Origin: Deinococcus seoulensis
GTDB taxonomy: Bacteria; Deinococcota; Deinococci; Deinococcales; Deinococcaceae
DNA length: 5,643 nucleotides
Direction of reading: 5' to 3'
Assembly (NCBI RefSeq): GCF_014648115.1
Contig: NZ_BMQM01000065.1
Location: forward strand, 1-5,643
The notes below the pieces were generated by a model. That model ran no database searches. It worked only from the letters and a program-made list of their open reading frames with translations, and had not been told where the DNA came from. Positions 1-5,643 of the stretch are shown piece by piece. The translations under genes and the position numbers were made by a program. The number at the start of each line of letters is the position of its first letter. Position 1 is the first letter of the stretch.

Positions 1-1
1 T

Positions 2-2530
2 AAGCTCAGCATGCTGATAGTTTATCAGAGCACCCTCAGCTCCCTGGAATCCAGGAAGAGCCTTGAGGAAAGTTCAACCGAGGAGCGGCGAAAGGATTCC
101 AGTCTGGCGGAAAGTTACGAAGGGCCGGCCGACTGGGCCAGTTGGATGATGATCAACGACCACCTGGGAACGAACGCGTTCAGCTTGCGGGAACTGGTGG
201 AGGAACTCGGCGTCCGGCGCTTCGGGCAGCGGATGCGGGTCGGAGACGTGTTCTGTGGAGGTGGGTCCGTGCCGTTCGAGGCGGCGCGACTGGGGTGCGA
301 CACGTACGCCAGTGACTTGAATCCAGTGGCGGGTCTGCTCACGTGGAGTAATCAGGCCTTGCTGTGCGCGGAACCGGCGGATCGCCGGCGGATTGAGGCG
401 GATCAGCAGTGGGTGTACGCCGAGGCGGACTGTCAGGTGACCGAGTGGGGCATCGAGCACGACGAGCGGGGCCGGCGGGCGGACGCGTACCTGTGGTGTA
501 ACGAGGTTATGGATCCGGAAACGGGGTACCGGGTGCCCCTATCAGCCACCTGGGTCATTTCGGCGCGGGACCGCGTGGTGGCCGAACTGGTCCCGGACGA
601 GGCGAACAGGCGCTACGAGATCCGGGTGGTTCAGAACGCCACCCCGGAACAACTTCTGCGTGCGAAGCAGGGCACTGTGGTAGATCAGGCGCTCGTACCA
701 CCCGGTACGCCGGAGTGCCCGCAGCCGCAGCGGACGCTGCTCTCACGGCTACGTGAGCGGCATGATCATGGGCGGGGCCTCCGGAAGTGGGAGAAGAATG
801 ACCTGACGCCTGCCCCGGAGGACTTCCTTCAAGAGCGGCTGTACTGCGTGCGCTGGAGCGAGGACGTGCTCGTTGGACGCCGCTGGAAGAGCCAGCGGAG
901 CTACGAGGCGGCGACGGCCGCCGACCTCGACCGCGAAGCGCGGTGTCTGGCGTTACTGCGGGAACGGCTGCCCGACTGGCGAGCCAGGGGACTGATTCCA
1001 GAGGACCCGATCCATGTGGTGGATCGCCGGCAGGTCCGCCTGCCGGAAACGCGGGGCTGGACGCACTGGCACCACCTGTTCACACCGAGACAACTGCTGA
1101 TCAGTGGCCTGCTGGCCGAGGTGACGGAAGCCAGCAGCTCCGCGAAGGAACTGCTTGGCTTCGCGGGCAAGGTCGCGGACCGGGGGTCGAAGTTCTGCCT
1201 GTGGAGTCGCGTGACGGACACGCCGACCAGTACCTTCACGTCTCACGTAATGGCACCCATCTACAACTGGAGTGCGCGGGGACTGCGGCTGTACCGCAGT
1301 CTGCAACTCCCCACCTCGTCCATGCCTTCCGTTGGACTGAACGTGGATCTGCGTGACGCCCGGGCGGCGGATCAGGTCTGCTCGGTGTGGTTAACGGATC
1401 CCCCTTACGCGGACGCCATTCAGTACGAGCACCTCAGTGAGTTCTACCTGGCATGGTCCGGTCATCGGCTGACACGCCACTTCCCGGACTGGTATGCCGA
1501 CCCGAAACGTGCGCTGGCTCTTCAGGGGAAAGGCGCTGAATTCCACGCGGCTATGATCGAGGTGTACTCGAACCTGGCGCGCTTGATGCCGGAAAACGGA
1601 CTTCAGGTGGTCATGTTCACGCACCGTGACGCGCGGCTCTGGGCAGATCTGGGCATGATCATGTGGGCGTCCGGCCTCAAGGTCACGGCCGCGTGGACGG
1701 TCGCCACGGAAACCGAGGGTCGCGCGACCGGCGCGAGCGCCGTGCAGAGCACGGTCCTGCTGGTGTTGCGGCGGCGCGGCCCGGAGGTCGACCTTCTCTT
1801 CGAGGACGAGATCCTATCCCTGATGGAAACGGAAGTGGCGCGGCAACTGGCCGACATGCGCGCCCTGGAGGAAGCCGGGCTTCACTGGGACGCCGCTGAC
1901 CTGCAACTCGCCACCTACGCGGCCGCGCTGCGCGTGATCACCTCGCACGACATTGAAGGAATCGACCCGCAGCGTGAACTGCTCAAAGTACGCGTCAAGG
2001 GCGAGCAGTCTCCTGTGCACCGCCTGATCGAACAGGCCTCGCAGATCGCCAGCCGTGACCTCATGCCGCCGAATCTGAACGCCGCGCTGTGGCGCGAACT
2101 GGGCGCACACGAACGCTTCTACCTCAAGGGCCTGGAAGCCGAAACCCGCCGTGACTCCCGAAGCGGCGTGTACCAGGAACTGTCCAGAGGTCTGGCCGCC
2201 AACGCCTGGCAGGAACTCGTCAGTGAGAGACGCGGACAGGCCGTTCGGCTGATGACCGCGACTGAGATGGGTCAGCGCGGCCTTCAGACCGGACCGCTGG
2301 CCGGCACGCTCCTACGTCACGTCCTCATGGCAGTGAAACTCACCCGGCAGCACGAACAACCGGACCGGGGCGTCGCCTGGCTTCATAAAGAGCTGCAGCG
2401 GTTCGACACGCAGCGCGCCAGAGCACTGGAACTGATCGAATTTCTCAGCCGGCAGACGTCCCCGCACTGGGCAGCGGACGCCGGAGCGGCCCGCCTGCTG
2501 CGCGGCGCCCTCATGAATGGTGAATCCTGA
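2..2530 (+). CDS. DUF1156/COG1743-type adenine-specific DNA methyltransferase, probably partial at the left edge
   Basis: Predicted SAM-dependent DNA N6-adenine methyltransferase, the modification arm of a defence operon. Residues are numbered from the first in-window ATG at 11, giving 839 residues. SAM-binding motif I is D-V-F-C-G-G-G-S at 79-86, followed by S-D-L-N-P at 101-105; catalytic motif IV is D-P-P-Y at 463-466. Between them lie a ribbon-like segment (about 158-240), a W-x2-LFTPRQLL block (353-363) and probably the target-recognition region. Residues 530-587 resemble the closing strands of the fold. Residues 590-839 are a mostly helical extension I do not recognise. The start is doubtful: ATG 11 has no Shine-Dalgarno, the frame is open back to base 2, and the N-terminal DUF1156 signature (W-W-A-R-R-P) known from the family is absent, so the gene probably begins upstream. 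The stop overlaps the start of the helicase gene by one base. Expected ribbon cysteines are largely missing. The methyltransferase call is firm; the target motif is unknown. Confidence 0.88.
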   Translation, partial: KLSMLIVYQSTLSSLESRKSLEESSTEERRKDSSLAESYEGPADWASWMMINDHLGTNAFSLRELVEELGVRRFGQRMRVGDVFCGGGSVPFEAARLGCDTYASDLNPVAGLLTWSNQALLCAEPADRRRIEADQQWVYAEADCQVTEWGIEHDERGRRADAYLWCNEVMDPETGYRVPLSATWVISARDRVVAELVPDEANRRYEIRVVQNATPEQLLRAKQGTVVDQALVPPGTPECPQPQRTLLSRLRERHDHGRGLRKWEKNDLTPAPEDFLQERLYCVRWSEDVLVGRRWKSQRSYEAATAADLDREARCLALLRERLPDWRARGLIPEDPIHVVDRRQVRLPETRGWTHWHHLFTPRQLLISGLLAEVTEASSSAKELLGFAGKVADRGSKFCLWSRVTDTPTSTFTSHVMAPIYNWSARGLRLYRSLQLPTSSMPSVGLNVDLRDARAADQVCSVWLTDPPYADAIQYEHLSEFYLAWSGHRLTRHFPDWYADPKRALALQGKGAEFHAAMIEVYSNLARLMPENGLQVVMFTHRDARLWADLGMIMWASGLKVTAAWTVATETEGRATGASAVQSTVLLVLRRRGPEVDLLFEDEILSLMETEVARQLADMRALEEAGLHWDAADLQLATYAAALRVITSHDIEGIDPQRELLKVRVKGEQSPVHRLIEQASQIASRDLMPPNLNAALWRELGAHERFYLKGLEAETRRDSRSGVYQELSRGLAANAWQELVSERRGQAVRLMTATEMGQRGLQTGPLAGTLLRHVLMAVKLTRQHEQPDRGVAWLHKELQRFDTQRARALELIEFLSRQTSPHWAADAGAARLLRGALMNGES
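2519..2523 (+). promoter_or_regulatory. Ribosome binding site for the PLD-SNF2 gene
   Basis: GGTGA sits six bases before the ATG at 2530 and matches part of the anti-Shine-Dalgarno complement GGAGGUGA. It lies within the last codons of the methyltransferase gene. With the TGATG stop/start overlap it supports ATG 2530 as the true start and suggests translational coupling of the two genes. Confidence 0.6.
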
Positions 2531-5277
2531 TGACACTGCGCCGCTTCAGCGCCCGACTGGGCCGCATCGACGAGGAGTTCCTCACCCCCCGCCTCACGGG
2601 CGCCGAACAGTACGACCGCCTCAGCGGGTACTTCACGTCCTCCGTGCTACGGCTTCTTCAGGAGCCGTTCAGCACCGTGGGGCGTATCCGGATGGTCTGC
2701 AACTCCGACCTGAATCCGTCTGACGTGGCTGTCGCCAAAATTGCCGAGGAGCAGCAGCGCCGCCGCTGGCATGCCAGTCAGCCGGAACTGCAACTGCTGC
2801 GCGCCCCACCCGGCACGCGCGACCGCCTGCGCCTCCTGCACACCGCGCTGCTCAGCGGCCAGATCGAAATCCGCGTCCTGCCAGACGAAGCCTTCGGATT
2901 CATGCACGGGAAAGCCGGCGTCATCACCAACGGCGGAACCCGAACCGCGTTCATGGGCAGCGTGAACGACACGGCCAACGCCTGGAGCCGCAACTACGAA
3001 CTGCTGTGGGAGGACCCCTCACCAGAGGGGGCAGCCTGGGTCCAGGCTGAATTCGACGCCCTGTGGGAACACCCGCTGGCCGTTCCGCTGGCGCGCGCCG
3101 TGATCGACGATCTCCAGCGCCTAGCAGGCCGGCACGACCTGACCCTCCAGGAGTGGCGGGACCTGTTGCAACGGGACCTGAACGGCGGCGGGCACGACCT
3201 CAAGGAAGTCCTGGCACCGCTCATTGAAGCCCCCCTGTACACCAGTGAACAGGGACTGTGGCCTCACCAGAAGGCCTTCATCCACCAGGCGGTACTGGCC
3301 CACTCCGGTCCGTTTCGCCGGGCGCGGCTGCTGCTGGCCGATCAGGTTGGCCTGGGAAAAACCCTGCAACTCGCGGTCAGTGCCCAGATCATGGCCTTGC
3401 AGGGCGAGCAGCCGGCCCTGATCGCCGTGCCCAAAACCCTGCTGGGGCAGTGGCAGGCCGAAATGTGGGACCTGCTGCACGTCCCGAGTGCCCGCTGGGA
3501 CAGTAGCGCCAGAAGCTGGACGGACGAACGGGGACGCGTCACGCGCGGCTTCCTCAACTGCCCGCGGCGCATCGCGCTGGTCTCCTCCAGCTGGCTCTCG
3601 TTCCTCGGAGACAGTCCACACGAGGTGTTTGACCAGACCTACGATCTCCTCATTCTCGATGAAGCCCACCGCGCCCGCACCTCTGGCAAGGGAAAGAAAC
3701 GCCGCCCTAATAATCTCTACCGCGCCGCGCGCCGCCTCGCGGCCCGCAGCCGCAGTGTGCTGCTCGCCACGGCCACGCCCGTACAACTCGATCTGAGAGA
3801 AGCACACGACCTCCTTCAGATCCTCGGAGAAAGCGCTCCGGAAGTGCTGGGAGGCCCTTTCTCCCGCTGGAACACCCATACGGACGAGGGCCTCGAACTG
3901 GCTGTCGGCCGCCAGTCGCCGCCCAGCGGATTCATGGACCAGTGGGGCTGGTACCGTTCACCTGTCGCGCAGAGCCGCGACGCGCACGGCCGCCTGGATC
4001 CCGACCTGCTCGGCGTGCGCCGCAGCCTAGGTCTACGTGATGGGGAATTCGAGGCTGGCAGCGACGGATACACCCGTCTGGACACCATCGAGGAACGCCT
4101 CATCACCCGGAATTTCCCACAGTGGATCCGCGATCACAACCCCTACATCCAGCGGATCATCATGCGGACCCGTCAGGCACTCGAAGAGCAGGGGCAACTG
4201 GAACGCATCGATGTCGACCTTCAAGGCGACCGCCCCGGTGAGGCCGTCCCAGTCGAACGCGAGGTCGCCCGCGCCTACGAGATCGCTGAGGAGATCTGCG
4301 AGGTGCTGGGCACCCAGTACCACCTGACCGGCTTTGCTAAAACGGCCCTGCTCAGGCGTATCAGTTCCAGCCTTGAGGCCGGCTACATCAGCGTGAGCCG
4401 CCTTCTCGAAGGCGAGGCAGCCATTCCAGCAGGAGAAACCGAAGAGGACGAGGAGGACGTTACCGTGCAGGCGACCGGCGACATGCGCTGCCAACTGGAA
4501 GAACTGCAGTGGGTGCTTGGTCGGGCCCGCGCCCAGGACCCAAAGATCAAACTGGCCACCGAACTGCTCAGCGGTCACGCGGTCGCCACACACGGGCAGG
4601 CGGACTGGCGACAAGACGGCTGCATTCTCTTCTCCCAGTACCTCGACACGGCCCGCGCAGTAGCTCGCCGGATCAGTGAGGCCTTCCCCGATACCCCTGT
4701 CGGCCTGTACACCAATGAGGAGCAGAGCGGCTCATACCTGGGCGGGCACTTTACAGCCTGCGAGCGTCATGTCCTCAAAGAGCAGGTACGAGACGGTCAA
4801 CTCACCCTCCTAGTCGGAACGGACGCCGCGTCTGAAGGCCTGAACCTGCAGCGCCTCTCCAACCTGATCAACATTGACCTCCCGTGGAATCCCACGCGCC
4901 TCGAACAGCGCAAAGGCCGCATCCAGCGCATCGGACAGAAACACGCGACCATTCGCATCTACAACATGCGTTACCAGGGCTCCATCGAAGATCGGGTCCA
5001 CCAGCGACTCTCCGAACGGTTCGGCGACATTGCTGCCCTGTTCGGCCTGATCCCGCAGGTACTCGAAGACCGCTGGGTGGAGCTTGCCAAAGCGGAAGAA
5101 CAACGTGTCAAAGTGCTTCTCGATCACGTGGGCGAGGCGGAAAAAACGGCTCTGATGCACCCGTTTGAACGCGTCCATCAGCAGGTTCCCGACCTGACTC
5201 ACTGGGAAACGTGCACCGCTGTCCTGAAACAGACAGAAGCCGCCGCTCACTTGGAGCGCCGCTGGAACAGCAACTGA
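2530..5277 (+). CDS. PLD-like nuclease fused to SNF2-family helicase, anti-phage type
   Basis: Predicted cytoplasmic DNA translocase with an attached phospholipase-D-like nuclease domain, 915 residues. The PLD part spans about 1-190: D-R-L-S-G-Y-F at 29-35, a strand with V-C-N-S-D-L-N-P at 56-63, then H126-x-K128 and G-S-V-N at 143-146. The Asp expected five residues after K128 is Thr133, so nuclease activity is uncertain. The SNF2 ATPase follows: Walker A D-Q-V-G-L-G-K-T 271-278, motif Ia near 298-308, DEAH box 377-380, motif III T-A-T-P 414-417. A long insertion (about 440-690) carries an acidic stretch at 636-643. The second RecA lobe has motif IV near 699-703, motif V T-D-A-A-S-E-G-L-N-L-Q 764-774, and motif VI R-K-G-R-I-Q-R-I-G-Q 794-803. 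Residues 840-915 form a helical tail. All ATPase motifs are intact. ATG 2530 overlaps the methyltransferase stop (TGATG) and has GGTGA six bases upstream, so the two are coupled. Known relatives occur in anti-phage islands beside DUF1156 methylases; the restriction role here is inferred. The domain calls are firm. Confidence 0.92.
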   Translation: MTLRRFSARLGRIDEEFLTPRLTGAEQYDRLSGYFTSSVLRLLQEPFSTVGRIRMVCNSDLNPSDVAVAKIAEEQQRRRWHASQPELQLLRAPPGTRDRLRLLHTALLSGQIEIRVLPDEAFGFMHGKAGVITNGGTRTAFMGSVNDTANAWSRNYELLWEDPSPEGAAWVQAEFDALWEHPLAVPLARAVIDDLQRLAGRHDLTLQEWRDLLQRDLNGGGHDLKEVLAPLIEAPLYTSEQGLWPHQKAFIHQAVLAHSGPFRRARLLLADQVGLGKTLQLAVSAQIMALQGEQPALIAVPKTLLGQWQAEMWDLLHVPSARWDSSARSWTDERGRVTRGFLNCPRRIALVSSSWLSFLGDSPHEVFDQTYDLLILDEAHRARTSGKGKKRRPNNLYRAARRLAARSRSVLLATATPVQLDLREAHDLLQILGESAPEVLGGPFSRWNTHTDEGLELAVGRQSPPSGFMDQWGWYRSPVAQSRDAHGRLDPDLLGVRRSLGLRDGEFEAGSDGYTRLDTIEERLITRNFPQWIRDHNPYIQRIIMRTRQALEEQGQLERIDVDLQGDRPGEAVPVEREVARAYEIAEEICEVLGTQYHLTGFAKTALLRRISSSLEAGYISVSRLLEGEAAIPAGETEEDEEDVTVQATGDMRCQLEELQWVLGRARAQDPKIKLATELLSGHAVATHGQADWRQDGCILFSQYLDTARAVARRISEAFPDTPVGLYTNEEQSGSYLGGHFTACERHVLKEQVRDGQLTLLVGTDAASEGLNLQRLSNLINIDLPWNPTRLEQRKGRIQRIGQKHATIRIYNMRYQGSIEDRVHQRLSERFGDIAALFGLIPQVLEDRWVELAKAEEQRVKVLLDHVGEAEKTALMHPFERVHQQVPDLTHWETCTAVLKQTEAAAHLERRWNSN

Positions 5278-5286
5278 AACGGTCAG

Positions 5287-5493
5287 CTAGCTGCCCTGCC
5301 AGCGGCTGGATATCAGTACCCTGTCACTGATCATGCGCTCCGCGGGATCCTCCCTCACTCCACAGCGATCAATTTCACGGAATGTCCAACCTGAAGCCAC
5401 CAGAAGCAGCTCAGGAATCCCCACGTCATGAACAGCGCGCCCCGCGATGACCTGGACGTGGAGGATCAGCGCACGACGTCTGCGGAGGTGCGC
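5287..5493 (-). pseudogene. Possible C-terminal gene remnant, unrecognised, minus strand
   Basis: An open minus-strand frame of 68 codons runs from an in-frame TGA (complement of 5494-5496) to a TAG at 5289-5287. It has no ATG except one close to the end. The translation has protein-like texture: a hydrophobic strand-like segment P-E-L-L-L-V-A-S-G-W-T-F, then R-E-I-D-R-C-G-V-R-E-D, ending in R-V-L-I-S-S-R-W-Q-G-S. I do not recognise the family. It converges on the helicase gene with only nine bases between the two stops, as a neighbouring gene's 3' end would. Its upstream part (5428-5493) overlaps the plus-strand GNAT-like frame, and both cannot be real there; the more believable part is about 5287-5427. 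It could be the 3' end of a truncated gene or a chance open frame in GC-rich DNA. Confidence 0.3.
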
Positions 5494-5598
5494 TCAATGG
5501 AGCGTCTGGCGGGCGCTGGGGGTCGGCAGACGCTGACAGCGGTCATTCGCGCGCCGGACGGAACGCTGGCGGGACTGAGTGATACGGACTCCGATTAA
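5428..5598 (+). pseudogene. Possible GNAT-family N-acetyltransferase fragment
   Basis: A 56-codon frame from ATG 5428 to TAA 5596-5598, with an AGGAA-like site at 5413-5417. The translation contains A-P-R-D-D-L-D-V-E-D, then a helix-like stretch with E-V-R-S-M-E-R, then R-Q-T-L-T-A-V-I-R-A-P-D-G-T-L-A-G-L. From memory this resembles the middle of two-lobed GNAT acetyltransferases, where a D-L-x-x-E-D segment precedes a helix and a strand ending in G-x-L-A-G-F/L-T. A full member is several times longer and would continue into the acetyl-CoA loop (R-G-x-G/A type), which is not visible after the TAA. It is therefore best read as an internal fragment lacking both ends, unlikely to be active. The family call rests on pattern memory only; a short independent protein or chance frame is possible. 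Confidence 0.4.
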
Positions 5599-5643
5599 TT
5601 AGCCAACAAGGGCCACCAGTGGAAGAGCGTGTGCCGAGTGACC

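Larger units (their letters stand above)
5278..5643. other. Operon-downstream tail with gene remnants only
   Basis: No intact gene of ordinary length is visible in these 366 bases. The stretch has two coding-like remnants on opposite strands, described separately. There is a 10-base perfect palindrome (CAGCTAGCTG, 5284-5293) just after the helicase stop and a weak inverted repeat (ATCAGT/ACTGAT, 5312-5331). Neither is followed by a T-tract, so no terminator is called. I see no tRNA, CRISPR repeat or recognisable insertion-sequence end. The pattern fits a degraded boundary of an accessory island. Confidence 0.5.

Noticed and set aside
6..28. A 12-base palindrome (TCAGCATGCTGA, 6-17) overlapping a 6-base-stem inverted repeat (CTGATA/TATCAG, 14-28).
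   Set aside because: Short, inside the probable coding frame at the window edge, with no promoter or mobile-element context; consistent with chance.
943..1356. A 137-codon plus-strand frame inside the methyltransferase gene.
   Set aside because: Overlaps the conserved LFTPRQLL block of the real frame, and its composition (Gly/Arg/Pro-rich) is that of an off-frame translation.
2517..2723. A plus-strand frame starting at ATG 2517 as an alternative downstream gene start.
   Set aside because: It gives a short Pro/Arg-rich product, whereas ATG 2530 opens the 915-codon frame with clear PLD and helicase motifs.
3121..3879. A 252-codon minus-strand frame inside the helicase gene.
   Set aside because: It lies opposite a gene with continuous helicase motifs; long antisense frames are expected in GC-rich coding DNA, and its translation shows no recognisable domain.
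4033..4614. A 193-codon minus-strand frame inside the helicase gene.
   Set aside because: Antisense shadow of the helicase insertion region; no plausible domain or start context.
5284..5331. Palindrome CAGCTAGCTG and inverted repeat ATCAGT/ACTGAT after the helicase stop as a transcription terminator.
   Set aside because: The stems are short or loopless and no T-tract follows, so an intrinsic terminator is not supported.

Overview
The window holds a tightly packed two-gene operon on the plus strand (2-5277), followed by a short tail (5278-5643) without an intact gene. Both genes look like parts of a DNA-modification-based anti-phage system. Gene 1 is a large DUF1156/COG1743-type adenine-specific DNA methyltransferase. 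Its reading frame is still open at the left edge, so its N-terminus is probably cut off. Gene 2 starts on the last base of the gene 1 stop codon. It encodes a 915-residue fusion of an N-terminal phospholipase-D-like (PLD) nuclease domain and a SNF2-type superfamily 2 helicase/translocase.

The DNA is visibly GC-rich with strongly G- or C-ending codons. From this style and a faint GNAT-like remnant in the tail, a Deinococcus-type bacterium is a plausible host, but this is a low-confidence impression; there is no rRNA or core gene to settle it.

Layout: 2-2530 methyltransferase (SAM motif near residue 79, LFTPRQLL block near 356, DPPY at 463); 2519-2523 Shine-Dalgarno inside its 3' end; 2530-5277 PLD-SNF2 protein (HxK...GSxN at residues 126-146, Walker A at 271-278, DEAH at 377-380, helicase motifs V-VI at 762-803); 5278-5643 a tail with two overlapping coding-like remnants on opposite strands and no convincing terminator.

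Inferred working model: the methyltransferase marks host DNA at an unknown motif, and the PLD-SNF2 protein translocates on and possibly cuts DNA lacking the mark. The pair is reminiscent of DISARM (methylase, SNF2 helicase and PLD protein), but here the PLD and SNF2 parts are one polypeptide. It also resembles the helicase-methylase-ATPase (Hma-like) gene sets in which a DUF1156 methylase accompanies a PLD-helicase and a DUF499-type ATPase. No ATPase is visible here; if the system has one, it lies left of the window or is missing.
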